A stretch of 64,000 bases of DNA, from assembly GCF_014205275.1 (NCBI RefSeq), contig NZ_JACHND010000001.1:4712001-4776000 (forward strand), given 5' to 3'. Below the pieces are notes generated by a model. The model saw only the letters and a program-made list of their open reading frames with translations, made no database searches and had not been told where the DNA came from. Source of the stretch: Sphaerisporangium siamense (lineage in GTDB: Bacteria; Actinomycetota; Actinomycetes; Streptosporangiales; Streptosporangiaceae). The position numbers and the translations under genes were made by a program. Shown in pieces: positions 34,987 through 47,588 of this stretch (within the stretch, counting starts at the first letter, position 1; every line of letters begins with the position of its first letter).

Positions 34987-35021
34987 ACGCGAATAAAAGG
35001 GACGAATGGATATCCTGTGCG

Positions 35022-35049
35022 CAGAAATATTTACGGAAAAGTCGGATTT
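35022..35049. promoter_or_regulatory. Distal conserved element of subtilase 3
   Basis: cagaaatattt (35022-35032) is shared with copy 4. aaagtcggattt (35038-35049) is a one-base variant of the copy 4 palindrome, 97-108 bp before the start codon. Confidence 0.55.
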
Positions 35050-35183
35050 GGATGGCTTTAAGGGATGCGGAATGCTGTAACACTCGGCGGCGCCGGGAAG
35101 CGGAAGGGCCTAATCGGCCCCGGCGGTCACTCTCTGTCGTTCCGCCCGCTCGTCCGCGTGATCGCGCAGCCGAAGCCGTCCGG

Positions 35184-35219
35184 CGCGGCGGCGGGCCGGG
35201 ACGCCGGTCCGCCGCCGCG
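35184..35219. terminator. Terminator hairpin of subtilase 4
   Basis: Arms cgcggcggcgg (35184-35194) and ccgccgccgcg (35209-35219) lie 11 bp beyond the stop of copy 4, with the same arms as after copies 2 and 3. Confidence 0.75.
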
Positions 35220-35230
35220 CCGTTCTCAGA

Positions 35231-38416
<3,186 letters not shown>

Positions 38417-38437
38417 CGTCGTCCTTTGCGGTTCGTT

Positions 38438-38460
38438 TACTACCGGTCATCCCAGTAGTA
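38438..38460. promoter_or_regulatory. Inverted repeat in subtilase 4 promoter region
   Basis: Arms tactac (38438-38443) and gtagta (38455-38460) flank 11 bases, 22-44 bp upstream of the start codon. Compared with copy 1 both arms changed together, keeping the pairing. Confidence 0.6.
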
Positions 38461-38493
38461 CGCGCCAAAAACGACGGATGGTTGTCGGCGATG

Positions 38494-38523
38494 CAGAAAT
38501 ATTTTCTGAAAAAGTCGGACTTT
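38494..38523. promoter_or_regulatory. Two adjacent palindromes upstream of subtilase 4
   Basis: cagaaatattttctg (38494-38508) is a perfect inverted repeat with 6-bp arms. It is followed after two bases by aaagtcggacttt (38511-38523), with perfect 6-bp arms around one G. The second lies 95-107 bp before the start codon and recurs, degenerate, at the same distance before copies 1 and 3. This looks like an operator. Confidence 0.6.
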
Positions 38524-38600
38524 GGCGACATTGAAGGATGAAGAACGTTTTAATAGTCGCTAGTTCCCGAGGGGGCGGCGCTTCCGGCCAGGGCGTCCCG

Positions 38601-38942
38601 TCACCCTCTGTTGTCGCGGCCGCCCGTTCTCGTGATCGCGTAGGCGAGGTTCACGGCGGCGATGACCGCGAACACCAGCAGGATCGGCACGGTGGTGTGA
38701 TCCATGTTCGCCGCCACGATCGCCACCAGGGGCACCGACAGCGCGAGCGACCCGAGACCCAGCGTCATCTGCGCCCAGTCGGGGCCCTGACGCCGGGGGG
38801 ACGCGGCCAGTCGCTGGTCGATCACGGCGTTCACCCGGTCGACCAGCGACTGGGCGAGTTCGAGCTCGTACTGGGGGCCGAGCTCGCGGCGTGCGGACAT
38901 GGCGGCGGCGACCTCGTCGCGCTCTAGTTTCTGGGGTTCCAC
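38601..38942 (-). CDS. Small membrane protein (2 TM), hypothetical
   Basis: The product is 113 residues from GTG 38942. The N-terminal half is a charged helix with QYELELAQSLVDRVNAVIDQRL. The C-terminal half has two hydrophobic segments (LGLGSLALSVPLVAIVAANM and VPILLVFAVIAAVNLAYAI), predicting two membrane passes with a short outside loop and a basic tail. This layout, with its ELELAQSLVDRV motif, is common in short uncharacterised actinomycete proteins. The function is unknown. The gene stands alone downstream of nothing obvious and points away from the hydrolase gene at 39282. Confidence 0.8.
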   Translation of the reverse strand: MEPQKLERDEVAAAMSARRELGPQYELELAQSLVDRVNAVIDQRLAASPRRQGPDWAQMTLGLGSLALSVPLVAIVAANMDHTTVPILLVFAVIAAVNLAYAITRTGGRDNRG

Positions 38943-39281
38943 GCCCCGATTCTGCCCCGCGGCGCGGCGGGCGCGGCGGAAAACCCTTCGATCATCCTGA
39001 CAGCGTTATGAGGAATATGCCGGGAACGGCATTCCGGTAGTGAGACAGGCGGGCATGGGGCCTTTGTATCGGCGAGATGTTCCTAAAGAACGCGGTTTCA
39101 TGGGCAATGATGGCCAATGAGGTGAACGTCGGGAGGGGATAGCTTCGCGCTCATATCAGCATCGTGATGGGCCGTGGGAGCGGACGGCGAGGGGTGCGGG
39201 AGGCGCCGCCGGGGAACGTCCGGCCGGTGAAGGACGACCGGCCCGCGGCGCGGCCGGGCGGTGACGTGAGAGGTGGAACAC
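38943..39281. other. Divergent intergenic region
   Basis: These 339 bases lie between divergent genes (leftward membrane protein, rightward hydrolase) and should hold both promoters. They are relatively AT-rich around 38995-39130. No convincing -35/-10 pair with standard spacing, operator or small gene is seen. Confidence 0.45.
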
Positions 39282-40388
39282 ATGCCGGATCCGATCGAGG
39301 TGCGCAAGGTCGCCATCGAGAGCGTCACCGACGCCTCCGGGCTGGAGAGGCTCATCGACGACGGCGTGATCGAGGCCGACCGCGTGCTCGCCGTGATCGG
39401 CAAGACCGAGGGCAACGGCGGCGTCAACGACTACACGCGCATCCTCGCCGACCGGGCCTTCCGCGACGTGCTGATCGCCAGGGGCACCCGCTCCCCCGAG
39501 GAGGTGGCGCAGGTGCCGCTGGTGTGGTCGGGTGGCACCGACGGCGTCCTCAGCCCGCACGCCACGATCTTCGCCACCCTCGACCCGGCCCGCGTGACGC
39601 CCTCCGAGGAGCCGCGCGTCTCGGTCGGGGTCGCCATGAGCGACGTGATCCTCCCCGAGGACATCGGACGTCCCGCGATGGTCGAGAAGGTCGCCGCCGG
39701 CGTGCGCGAGGCCATGAAGATCGCCGGGATCGAGGACCCGGCCGACGTCCACTACGTCCAGACCAAGACGCCGCTGCTCACCCTCGCCACGATCGGCGAC
39801 GCCAGGGCGCGCGGGCAGGACGTCGTCATCGAGGACACCGGGCCCTCGATGGACATCTCCAACTCCACCACCGCGCTCGGGATCGCGGTCGCGCTCGGCG
39901 AGATCGAGACCCCGCGGGCCGAGCAGATCCACCGCGACCTGTCCCTGTACTCCAGCGTCGCCTCCTGCTCCTCCGGCGTCGAGCTGGACCGGGCGCAGAT
40001 CGTCGTGGTCGGCAACGTCCGCGGCATCGGCGGCCGGTACCGCGTCGGGCACGGCGTCATGAAGGACGCCCTGGACGCCGACGGCATCTGGGACGCCATC
40101 CGCGGCAGCGGCATCGGCCTGCCGGAACGCCCACACCCGAGCGACCTCGGCGGCAGGCTCGTCAACGTGTTCCTCAAGTGCGAGGCCGACCCGGGCGGGC
40201 GGGTGCGCGGACGCAGGAACATCATGCTCGACGACTCCGACGTGCACTGGCACCGCCAGATCAAGGCCGCGGTCGGCGGCGTGGCGGCGAGCGTCACCGG
40301 CGACCCGGCGGTCTTCGTCTCGGTGGCCGCCGTCCACCAGGGCCCCTCCGGCGGCGGCCCGGTGGCCGCCATCGCCGACCTCGGCTGA
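39282..40388 (+). CDS. Ring-opening amidohydrolase (cyanuric acid amidohydrolase / barbiturase family)
   Basis: The product has 368 residues from ATG 39282, preferred over GTG 39273 because AGAGG at 39269-39273 is then 8 bases upstream. Family marks are [30 protein letters not shown] (catalytic Ser region of one repeat) and [16 protein letters not shown] (third repeat). The family, including AtzD/TrzD and barbiturase, opens cyanuric acid or barbituric acid rings using Ser-Lys pairs in a three-fold repeated domain. No other s-triazine or pyrimidine catabolism gene lies nearby, so the substrate cannot be settled. Environmental actinomycetes often carry such a gene alone. Confidence 0.92.
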   Translation: MPDPIEVRKVAIESVTDASGLERLIDDGVIEADRVLAVIGKTEGNGGVNDYTRILADRAFRDVLIARGTRSPEEVAQVPLVWSGGTDGVLSPHATIFATLDPARVTPSEEPRVSVGVAMSDVILPEDIGRPAMVEKVAAGVREAMKIAGIEDPADVHYVQTKTPLLTLATIGDARARGQDVVIEDTGPSMDISNSTTALGIAVALGEIETPRAEQIHRDLSLYSSVASCSSGVELDRAQIVVVGNVRGIGGRYRVGHGVMKDALDADGIWDAIRGSGIGLPERPHPSDLGGRLVNVFLKCEADPGGRVRGRRNIMLDDSDVHWHRQIKAAVGGVAASVTGDPAVFVSVAAVHQGPSGGGPVAAIADLG

Positions 40389-40417
40389 CCGCCGCGCACC
40401 TCGGCTGACCGCCGCGT
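40378..40417. repeat. 20-bp tandem duplication spanning the hydrolase stop codon
   Basis: acctcggctgaccgccgcgc (40378-40397) is repeated at 40398-40417 with one change at the end. The first copy contains the stop codon TGA 40386-40388, so the second copy is a duplicated gene end. Confidence 0.85.
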
Positions 40418-40445
40418 CCGATCACCGGGGCCGGCGGCCCGGGTG

Positions 40446-41111
40446 TCACCGGAGGGCGGCGGCCACCGCGCCGAGCAGGATGAAGGGACCCAGCGGGAAC
40501 TGGGTCTTCGCCGTCGCCCTGCGGGTCAGCAGCAGCGCCACCGCGTACAGGGCGCCGAGGAACTGGCCCGCCAGCGCGCCGGTCACCCACGCCTCCAGGC
40601 CGAGCGACCCCATGAGCATGCCGGTCAGCCCGGCCAGCTTGACGTCGCCGAACCCCAGTGCCTCCGGGCGCGCGAACCACAGCACCGCGTAGGCGCCCGC
40701 CAGGGCGAGGCCGCCCAGCAGCCCGCCCGGCAGGTGCCCCGCCGGGACCAGGAGCACCGCGAGGATCGGGTAGGACGGCAGCGTGATCGCGTCCGGGAGC
40801 CGCCGCGTCCGCCAGTCGATCATCGCCAGGGCGCAGCCCGCGACCGCCGCGTACAGCCAGGCGGCCAGGTCGGCCGAGCCCGCGAACCTCCAGGCGGCGA
40901 AGGCGCACGCGGCGGCCACCGCCGTCTCCCCCCAGGGCGGCCACCCCGGCCACCGGCCGCGCCGCACCGCCCCCCGGAACGCCGCCCGCGCCTCTTCCCG
41001 GTAGGCCCGCCGCGTCTCTTCCTCGGCGGGGGAGAAGCCGCTCGCCAGGGCGCGGACGTAGGGCCCGGCCAGGAAGCCGAGCAGCGCGGCCCCGGCGACG
41101 ATGACGCTCAC
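40446..41111 (-). CDS. Prepilin peptidase (type IV leader peptidase, A24)
   Basis: The product has 221 residues from ATG 41111 and about six hydrophobic segments. The two aspartates of the aspartic membrane peptidase are visible: Asp99 in AMIDWRTRRLPD and Asp156 in the GxGDxK motif (ALGFGDVKLAG). The N-terminal cytoplasmic Cys4/methyltransferase domain of classical PilD is missing, as in many actinobacterial forms, so probably only leader cleavage is carried out. In actinomycetes this gene is often found just before aroC, as here, with no linked pilus genes. It is leftward, while the SseB-like gene diverges from it. Confidence 0.9.
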   Translation of the reverse strand: MSVIVAGAALLGFLAGPYVRALASGFSPAEEETRRAYREEARAAFRGAVRRGRWPGWPPWGETAVAAACAFAAWRFAGSADLAAWLYAAVAGCALAMIDWRTRRLPDAITLPSYPILAVLLVPAGHLPGGLLGGLALAGAYAVLWFARPEALGFGDVKLAGLTGMLMGSLGLEAWVTGALAGQFLGALYAVALLLTRRATAKTQFPLGPFILLGAVAAALR

Positions 41112-41219
41112 GTGCCGACCCTAGCCGTCCCGATCGGGCCGCCGGCGGCGAACGGGCCGCCATCCGGCTCCTCCCGGCAAGGGCGGGGGCGGGGTGGAGG
41201 GAAGGTAGGCTCGCGGATC

Positions 41220-41783
41220 GTGCCGAGCATTCCGCAGCCGCTCCTTCCCGAGGACGACGGCGCCGCCGACCCGGCGGTGGCCGCCGCGCTCGCCGCGTTC
41301 GCCGCGGGCACGGGCGACGTGGCGCGGGTGGCGGCGGCGCTGAGCACGGCGAGGCTGCTGGTCCCCGTGGTGGCGGTGCTGACCTCGACCGAGATCGGGG
41401 AGAACGGGCTCGCCCGCGAGAAGGAGAGCGAGATGGCGCTGCCGGTGCTGGTCGGCGCCGACGGCAGGAAGGCCGTCCCCGCCTTCACCGGGTCGGAGCC
41501 GCTGCGGCTGTGGCGCGCCGACGCCCGCCCGATCCAGGCCCTGACGCCGCAGGTCTGCCGGGCCGCGCTCGGCGAGGGCGCCGAGGCCGTGGTGGTCGAC
41601 GTGGCCGGGCCGGCGCCGTTCGCGATCGAGGGCGGCGTGCTGCGCGCCCTCGCCTCGATCGGCGGAGCCCCGGCCGACGGCGACGGCGTCCAGGGCCTGC
41701 TCCAGGGACTCGCGCCGCACGCCGAGGTGACCGTCGCCCGCGTCCGCGAGCCCCGGCGCGGCCTGTTCCGCCGCCGCCGCTGA
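41220..41783 (+). CDS. SseB family protein
   Basis: The product has 187 residues from GTG 41220, with GGAGGGAAGG upstream. The sequence LLVPVVAVL, then EMALPVLVGADGRKAVPAFTG and LRLWRADARPI, is the SseB N-terminal domain pattern; the C-terminal end is Arg-rich (RRGLFRRRR). SseB-type proteins are widespread in actinomycetes and uncharacterised; the name comes from an enhancer of serine sensitivity. It is separated from aroC by 147 bp and may or may not be co-transcribed with it. Confidence 0.85.
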   Translation: MPSIPQPLLPEDDGAADPAVAAALAAFAAGTGDVARVAAALSTARLLVPVVAVLTSTEIGENGLAREKESEMALPVLVGADGRKAVPAFTGSEPLRLWRADARPIQALTPQVCRAALGEGAEAVVVDVAGPAPFAIEGGVLRALASIGGAPADGDGVQGLLQGLAPHAEVTVARVREPRRGLFRRRR

Positions 41784-41930
41784 CACCCCCGGCCCTCCCG
41801 CCGCCCCCCGCGGTGGGGTCGAGGTCCCGGGGGTACGGGGAGAGGTCTTCGCGCAGGTGGGGGTGGGTGGACCGGTGGCCGGGTGCGGGGCGGGCGTCGG
41901 CAGTGGGCGGCGCATGGAAGACTTGTCACC

Positions 41931-43109
41931 ATGTTGCGCTGGTTGACCGCGGGCGAGTCGCACGGCCCCGAACTCGTCGCGATCCTCGAAGGGCTGCCCG
42001 CCGGGGTCGGGGTGACGTCGGCCGATGTGCGGGAGGCCCTCGCCCGGCGCCGTCTGGGCTACGGCCGGGGCGCGCGCATGAAGTTCGAGCAGGACGAGGT
42101 GACCATCGTCGGCGGCGTCCGCCACGGCCGCACCCTCGGCAGCCCGGTCGCGATCCGCGTCGGCAACACCGAGTGGCCCAAGTGGGAGACGGTGATGGCC
42201 GCCGACCCGGTGGACCCGGACGTGCTCGCGGCCCAGGCGCGCAACGCCCCGCTCTCGCGTCCCCGCCCCGGCCACGCCGACCTGTCGGGCATGCAGAAGT
42301 ACGGCTTCGACGACGCCCGTCCCGTGCTGGACCGCGCCAGCGCCCGCGAGACCGCGGCCAGGGTCGCGCTCGGCCAGGTCGCCCGCAACTTCCTCAAGCA
42401 GGCCCTCGGCGTCGACATCGTCAGCCACGTGATCGCCATCGGCGCGGTGGAGGCCCCCGGCGACGTGATCCCGGGCCCCGGCGACCTCGCGGCGGTCGAC
42501 GAGCACCCGGCGCGCTGCCTGGACGCCGACGCGGGCGCGGCGATGATCGAAGAGATCGACACCGCCAAGAGGGAGGGCGACACGCTCGGCGGCGTCGTCG
42601 AGGTCGTCGCCTACGGCCTGCCGCCGGGCATCGGCAGCTACGTCCACTGGGACCGCCGCCTCGACGCGCGCCTCGCCGCCGCCCTCATGGGCATCCAGGC
42701 CATCAAGGGCGTCGGCGTCGGCGACGGCTTCGAGACCGCGCGCCGCCGCGGCTCCCAGGCCCACGACGAGATCGAGAACACCGCCGCGGGCGTGCGCCGG
42801 GTCACCAACCGGGCCGGCGGCGTCGAGGGCGGCATGACCAACGGCGAGCCGCTGCGGGTGCGCGCCGCCATGAAGCCGATCTCCACGGTGCCCCGCGCGC
42901 TGTCCACCGTCGACGTCCTGACCGGCGAGCCCGCCAAGGCGATCAACCAGAGGTCGGACGTCTGCGCGGTCCCGGCGGCGGGTATCGTCGCCGAGGCGAT
43001 GGTCGCGCTGGTGCTCGCCGACGCGGCCGTCGAGAAGTTCGGCGGCGACTCGGTGGAGGAGGTCGCCCGCAACGTCTCCGGCTACCTGTCCTCTATGGTG
43101 ATCAAGTGA
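41931..43109 (+). CDS. aroC: Chorismate synthase
   Basis: The product is 392 residues from ATG 41931, the start used by actinobacterial AroC ([16 protein letters not shown]). It converts 5-enolpyruvylshikimate-3-phosphate to chorismate with reduced FMN. Visible signatures are [47 protein letters not shown], the [14 protein letters not shown] segment and [13 protein letters not shown]. Full length. It is the first of a rightward run aroC-aroK-aroB-aroQ, overlapping aroK by GTGA. The enzyme supplies aromatic amino acids, folate and menaquinone precursors. Confidence 0.98.
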   Translation: MLRWLTAGESHGPELVAILEGLPAGVGVTSADVREALARRRLGYGRGARMKFEQDEVTIVGGVRHGRTLGSPVAIRVGNTEWPKWETVMAADPVDPDVLAAQARNAPLSRPRPGHADLSGMQKYGFDDARPVLDRASARETAARVALGQVARNFLKQALGVDIVSHVIAIGAVEAPGDVIPGPGDLAAVDEHPARCLDADAGAAMIEEIDTAKREGDTLGGVVEVVAYGLPPGIGSYVHWDRRLDARLAAALMGIQAIKGVGVGDGFETARRRGSQAHDEIENTAAGVRRVTNRAGGVEGGMTNGEPLRVRAAMKPISTVPRALSTVDVLTGEPAKAINQRSDVCAVPAAGIVAEAMVALVLADAAVEKFGGDSVEEVARNVSGYLSSMVIK

Positions 43110-43645
43110 GCTCTCCTGCGCAAAGCCCCCGCGACGTCCGGGCGACGCCGCGGGCGGTGCTGATCGGCCCGCCGGGCTCGGGCAAGTCCACGGTGGGCAC
43201 GCTGCTGGCCGGGCGGCTCGGCGTGGCCTTCCGCGACACCGACGCCGACGTCGAGGCCACGGCCGGCAAGCCCGTCTCCGACATCTTCGTCGACGACGGC
43301 GAGGAGCGCTTCCGCGCACTGGAGGCCGAGGCCGTGCGCCGGGCGCTCGCCGAGCACGACGGCGTGCTGTCGCTCGGCGGCGGCGCCGTGCTCGACGCGG
43401 GCACCCAGGCCCTGCTGGCCGGGCATCCGGTGGTCTACCTGCGGGTCGGTCTGTCCGACGCCGTGGCGAGGGTGGGGCTGGCGCAGGCGCGCCCGCTGCT
43501 GGTGCTGAACCCGCGCAGCCGGTTGAAGAAGCTCATGGACGAGCGCCGCCCCATCTACGAGCGGCTGGCCACCATGATCGTCGACACCGACGGCCGCGAT
43601 CCCGAGGACATCACCGACGAGATCGTCAAGGGGCTCCCGGCGTGA
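43106..43645 (+). CDS. aroK: Shikimate kinase
   Basis: The product has 179 residues from GTG 43106, overlapping aroC. The P-loop is [11 protein letters not shown], with the family motifs [10 protein letters not shown] (substrate Asp) and LGGGAVLD, and a lid region with ARPLL and ERRPIYE. It phosphorylates shikimate with ATP. The first 15 residues before the P-loop strand are a nonconserved extension. The gene overlaps aroB by 4 bases, so translation is coupled. Confidence 0.97.
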   Translation: MSSPAQSPRDVRATPRAVLIGPPGSGKSTVGTLLAGRLGVAFRDTDADVEATAGKPVSDIFVDDGEERFRALEAEAVRRALAEHDGVLSLGGGAVLDAGTQALLAGHPVVYLRVGLSDAVARVGLAQARPLLVLNPRSRLKKLMDERRPIYERLATMIVDTDGRDPEDITDEIVKGLPA

Positions 43646-44718
43646 CAAGCACCCGCATTCCGGTCAAGGGGGAGCGCCCCTACGACGTGGTCATCGGCAC
43701 CGGCGTGCTCGCCGAGCTGCCCGGCCTGCTGAGCGAGCGCGTCCGCACGGTCGCCGTGGTGCGCCCGGCGGGCCTGCCCGAGATCGCCCGCCCGGTCTGC
43801 GAGGCGCTGACCTCCGCCGGGTACGCCGTGGTCGAGCTTCCCGTCCCCGACGGCGAGCACGCCAAGTCGGTGGAGGTCGCCGCCGAGCTGTGGTCGGCGT
43901 TCGGCCGCTACGGCGTCACCCGCTCCGACGCCGTGGTCGGCGTGGGCGGCGGGGCGACCACCGACCTGGCCGGGTTCGCCGCCGCCACCTGGCTGCGCGG
44001 CGTCGAGGTCGTCCAGGTGCCCACCACCCTGCTCGGCATGGTGGACGCGGCGGTCGGCGGCAAGACGGGCATCAACACCGCCGAGGGCAAGAACCTCGTC
44101 GGCGCGTTCTACCCGCCCGCCGGGGTGCTGTGCGACCTGGCGACGCTGGCGTCGGTCCCGCGTGACGACTACGTGGCCGGGCTCGCCGAGGTCATCAAGG
44201 GCGGCTTCATCGCCGACCCGACCATCCTGCTGCTGGTCGAGGACGACCCCGAGGGCGCCCGGCTGCCCGAGGGCCGCCACACGCGGGCGCTGATCGAGCG
44301 CAAGATCCAGGTCAAGGCGGACGTCGTCGGGGCCGACCTGCGCGAGTCGGGCGTGCGCGAGATCCTCAACTACGGCCACACGCTGGCGCACGCGATCGAG
44401 CGCGTGGAGAACTACCACATGCGGCACGGCGAGGCCGTGGCCGTCGGCATGGTGTACGCGGCGGAGCTGTCGCGGCTGGCCGGGCACGCGAGCGCCGCCC
44501 TGGTCGAGCGCACCCGCGCGATCCTCGACGCCGTGGGCCTGCCCACCGCCTACCGCGGCGACGCCTGGCCGGACCTGCGCGACCACATGCGGGTCGACAA
44601 GAAGAACCGGGGCGAGACCCGGCGCTTCGTGATCCTGGACGACGTCGCCCGGGTCACCCGCCTGGAGGATCCTCCCGAGGAGTTGCTGGAGGCGGCCTTC
44701 CGCGAGGTCGCCCGGTGA
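43642..44718 (+). CDS. aroB: 3-dehydroquinate synthase
   Basis: The product has 358 residues from GTG 43642 (GTGA overlap with aroK). The NAD-binding glycine motif [18 protein letters not shown], the [25 protein letters not shown] block and the zinc ligands in [11 protein letters not shown] and [11 protein letters not shown] are all present. It converts DAHP to 3-dehydroquinate, the second shikimate pathway step. Full length, with no oddities. Confidence 0.98.
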   Translation: MTSTRIPVKGERPYDVVIGTGVLAELPGLLSERVRTVAVVRPAGLPEIARPVCEALTSAGYAVVELPVPDGEHAKSVEVAAELWSAFGRYGVTRSDAVVGVGGGATTDLAGFAAATWLRGVEVVQVPTTLLGMVDAAVGGKTGINTAEGKNLVGAFYPPAGVLCDLATLASVPRDDYVAGLAEVIKGGFIADPTILLLVEDDPEGARLPEGRHTRALIERKIQVKADVVGADLRESGVREILNYGHTLAHAIERVENYHMRHGEAVAVGMVYAAELSRLAGHASAALVERTRAILDAVGLPTAYRGDAWPDLRDHMRVDKKNRGETRRFVILDDVARVTRLEDPPEELLEAAFREVAR

Positions 44719-44785
44719 GGTGGCAGGTGGCGGAGCGCGCACAGGGGCGCGGGGAGCAGCGCAGGGAAAGGACGACGACACCGCG

Positions 44786-45220
44786 ATGAGGACCGTGTTC
44801 GTGTTCAACGGCCCCAACCTCTCGCGGCTCGGCACCCGCGAGCCGGACGTCTACGGCGCGCAGACCTTCGCCGACCTGGAGGCCCTGTGCCGGGGCGTCG
44901 GCAGGGAGCTCGGGCTGTCGGTGGAGGTCCGCCAGACCGACGACGAGGCCGAGCTGGTCTCCTGGCTGCACGAGGCGGCCGACGGCGCGATCCCCGTCGT
45001 GCTGAACCCCGCCGCGTTCACCCACTACTCCTACGCGCTGCGCGACGCGATCTCCCAGCGCACCGCCCCGCTGGTCGAGGTCCACATCTCCAACCCCGCG
45101 GCCCGCGAGGAGTTCCGCCACACCTCGGTGGTCGCCGCCGTGGCCACCGGCACCATCGCCGGGTTCGGCCTGCGCTCCTACGAGCTGGCGCTGCGCGCGA
45201 TCGCCGAGGAGGCGGCGTGA
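44786..45220 (+). CDS. aroQ: Type II 3-dehydroquinate dehydratase
   Basis: The product has 144 residues from ATG 44786, 67 bp after aroB. Type II signatures are [20 protein letters not shown], with the catalytic Tyr in the last position of the loop region, [16 protein letters not shown] and [18 protein letters not shown]. It makes 3-dehydroshikimate by anti elimination. AAAGGA at 44766-44771 is a little far upstream (14 bases) but no better start exists. It overlaps the SGNH hydrolase gene by GTGA. Confidence 0.97.
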   Translation: MRTVFVFNGPNLSRLGTREPDVYGAQTFADLEALCRGVGRELGLSVEVRQTDDEAELVSWLHEAADGAIPVVLNPAAFTHYSYALRDAISQRTAPLVEVHISNPAAREEFRHTSVVAAVATGTIAGFGLRSYELALRAIAEEAA

Positions 45221-46020
45221 GCGGGCCGTACACCTCGTTCGTCGCGATCGGCGACAGCTTCACCGAGGGGCTGAACGACCCGGGCGCCGACGGCCGCTTC
45301 CGCGGCTGGGCGGACCGGGTGGCCGAGCGGCTGGCCGCGCTGACGCCGGGGTTCCGGTACGCCAACCTGGCCGTGCGCGGCAGGCTGCTGGACCAGATCG
45401 TCGAGCGGCAGGTCCCCCTGGCGATCGACCTCAAGCCGGACCTGGTCAGCCTGTGCGCGGGCGGCAACGACCTGCTGCGGCCGGGCGCCGACCCCGACCG
45501 CATGGCCAAGACGCTCGCGGGCGCCGTCCGCGAGCTGCGGGCGACCGGGGCCGAGGTCCTGCTGTTCACCGGGATCGACCCGCGCGACACGCCGCTGATG
45601 CGCCGCGCCCGTGGCAGGACCGCGGTGTTCTACCTGCACGTCCGCTCCATCGCCGACGTGTACGGCTGCCACCTGGTCGACCAGTGGTCGATGCACTCGC
45701 TGCGCGACTGGCGCGCCTGGAGCGAGGACCGGCTGCACATGAACGCCGAGGGCCACCGGATGGTCGCGGCGAAGGTGTGCGAGGTGCTCGGCGTGCCCAC
45801 CGAGGACCGCTGGCGGTACACCTGGCCGCCCCGCGAGCACGTCGACCGCAGGGCCAAGCTGCGCGAGGACCGGCTCTGGGTGCGCGAGCACCTGCTGCCC
45901 TGGGTGGGCCGCCGCCTGCGCGGCACGTCCTCGGGCGACGGGGTGGACCCGAAGCGGCCCGCCCTGGCGCCTTATCTCGCCGAGGTCGAGCCGCCCGCCG
46001 ACGCGCCGCGCCGCCCGTAG
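45217..46020 (+). CDS. SGNH/GDSL-type hydrolase
   Basis: The product has 267 residues from GTG 45217, coupled to aroQ by a 4-base overlap. The four SGNH blocks are visible: block [13 protein letters not shown] (Ser), Gly in [10 protein letters not shown], block III AGGNDLL (Asn) and block [13 protein letters not shown] (Asp/His). There is no signal peptide, so it is probably a cytoplasmic esterase or acyl hydrolase. It ends with a basic helix and a Pro-rich tail. Its link to the shikimate genes appears positional. Four bases separate its stop from the convergent glycosidase gene. Confidence 0.92.
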   Translation: MSGPYTSFVAIGDSFTEGLNDPGADGRFRGWADRVAERLAALTPGFRYANLAVRGRLLDQIVERQVPLAIDLKPDLVSLCAGGNDLLRPGADPDRMAKTLAGAVRELRATGAEVLLFTGIDPRDTPLMRRARGRTAVFYLHVRSIADVYGCHLVDQWSMHSLRDWRAWSEDRLHMNAEGHRMVAAKVCEVLGVPTEDRWRYTWPPREHVDRRAKLREDRLWVREHLLPWVGRRLRGTSSGDGVDPKRPALAPYLAEVEPPADAPRRP

Positions 46021-46024
46021 GGCG

Positions 46025-47587
46025 TCAGCCGGCCTGGACGGCGAGGTCGAGGAAGAGCGCCGCCGACCAGCCGAAGCTCCGCGCCGCGCGCCGCCCCGGC
46101 CGCCCGGTGAGCGGGTTCCAGTACTCGTACAGGCCGCCGCCGTCGCGCACCATGGCGAGCGTGCGCTCGGCCAGTTCCCCGGCGACGTCCAGGCGGCCGG
46201 AACGGCGCAGCCCGTCGGCCAGCATGTGGTTGACGTTCAGCCACACCGGGCCGCGCCACATCGCCTCGGGGTCGAAGTCGGCGTCGTCGAACGCCACGCT
46301 CGGGACCGGGCGCTCGCCCCAGAAGCCCGGCGAGCGCAGGTCGGCCACCAGCGCCGCGGCGATCTCCGCGGGCAGCCTCCCGGTGAACAGGGGCATCAGG
46401 TCCAGCGCGGTCCGGGTCCGCGCCGCGACGGGCGGGCCGCCGGAGGCGCCGCCGACCAGGGTCACGAAGCGGGCGCCGTCCCAGCGCAGGCGGACCATCA
46501 GCGCGACGTGGGCGCGGGCCTTCTCCCGCCACTCCCGCGCCTCCCGCGCGCGGCCGAGCACGTCCGCGATGTCGGCGAGGCGGTCGTACTGCAGGGCCAG
46601 GTAGGAGTTGAGGTCGGGCGGCTCGGCGCGCGGGCCGTGGTCCCAGATCGGGCTGTCGTCCAGACCGGAGGAGTAGGGGTGCAGGTACTCGGCCAGGCCG
46701 TCGCCGTCGGGGTCGGAGCAGGCGAGCCACCAGCGCTGCCACCGGACGAGCGGCTCGTACACCTCGGCGAGGAAGTCGCGGTCCGGCGCGGCCTCGTGGA
46801 CCTTCCACACCGCCCAGGCGGTCACCGGCGGCTTGGTCACCGGGACCAGTCCGCCCACGATCCCGCCCTCGGCCGCGCCGCCGACGTGCCGGGCCAGGCG
46901 CAGGTGGTCCGAGCGGGGCAGGTCGGTGGTCTCGGCGAGCACCCCGTGGTCGTGGACGACGTCGGGCAGCCGCCCGTCGGGGAGCTGGTGGCCGAGCAGG
47001 ATGCGGATCTGCTCGCGGGCCAGCTCGGGGTCGCCGTGCCGCAGCCCGACCGCGTGGAAGCAGGCGTCCCAGTTCCACAGGCCGACGTACCCGGCCTTGG
47101 ACGGCACCAGCGCCTCGCGGCCCCCGATGGAGACCACGTTGGCGGCGAGCGTCCACCACGCCTCCTTCGCCCGGGCGCGCAGGTCGGCCCGTACGGCCGG
47201 CATGCGCGCGAACCAGGCGTCCCAGCGGCCGGCGGCGCGGGCCAGGACGGCGGCCGGGTCGAACGACCCCGCGCCGGTGAGCGTGCGGCAGCCGGAGACC
47301 TCCGCCGCGCCGCCGTCCCACACCGCCCGCAGGCCGTCCCCGGTCAGCACGAGCGTCTCGGGGCCGGCGAAGACCAGGCAGGCCCCGCCGTCGAACTCCA
47401 CCCGGTCGGGCAGGGCGGCGCGGACCGGCAGCGGCCGGTCTTCCGACAGCACCCGCAGGCCGGACAGCACGGTCTCCGGTGCGGCCTCGTAGGCGGCGCG
47501 GGAGACGCGCAGCGCGCCGTCGGGGCCCGTGGTGACCATCAGGCGAGAGCCTCGGTCGGTGAAGGGGCGTTCGCGCAGGTCGAGCAC
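46025..47587 (-). CDS. Glycoside hydrolase, GH63-like (MGH1/trehalase-type alpha-barrel)
   Basis: The product is 520 residues from GTG 47587, one base after the permease stop. An (alpha/alpha)6-barrel is suggested by GLWNWDACFHAVGL, HPYSSGLDDSPIWD, EPPDLNSYLALQYD, MWRGPVWLNVNHM and YEYWNPLTGRPG with GWSAALFLDL. These match the GH63-related group that includes mannosylglycerate hydrolase and glucosylglycerate hydrolase. The acid residue is likely the Asp in SGLDDSPIWD and the base the Glu in YEYWNP. There is no signal peptide, so it acts on sugars after import. It is last gene of the nine-gene leftward operon. Confidence 0.85.
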   Translation of the reverse strand: MLDLRERPFTDRGSRLMVTTGPDGALRVSRAAYEAAPETVLSGLRVLSEDRPLPVRAALPDRVEFDGGACLVFAGPETLVLTGDGLRAVWDGGAAEVSGCRTLTGAGSFDPAAVLARAAGRWDAWFARMPAVRADLRARAKEAWWTLAANVVSIGGREALVPSKAGYVGLWNWDACFHAVGLRHGDPELAREQIRILLGHQLPDGRLPDVVHDHGVLAETTDLPRSDHLRLARHVGGAAEGGIVGGLVPVTKPPVTAWAVWKVHEAAPDRDFLAEVYEPLVRWQRWWLACSDPDGDGLAEYLHPYSSGLDDSPIWDHGPRAEPPDLNSYLALQYDRLADIADVLGRAREAREWREKARAHVALMVRLRWDGARFVTLVGGASGGPPVAARTRTALDLMPLFTGRLPAEIAAALVADLRSPGFWGERPVPSVAFDDADFDPEAMWRGPVWLNVNHMLADGLRRSGRLDVAGELAERTLAMVRDGGGLYEYWNPLTGRPGRRAARSFGWSAALFLDLAVQAG

Positions 47588-47588
47588 G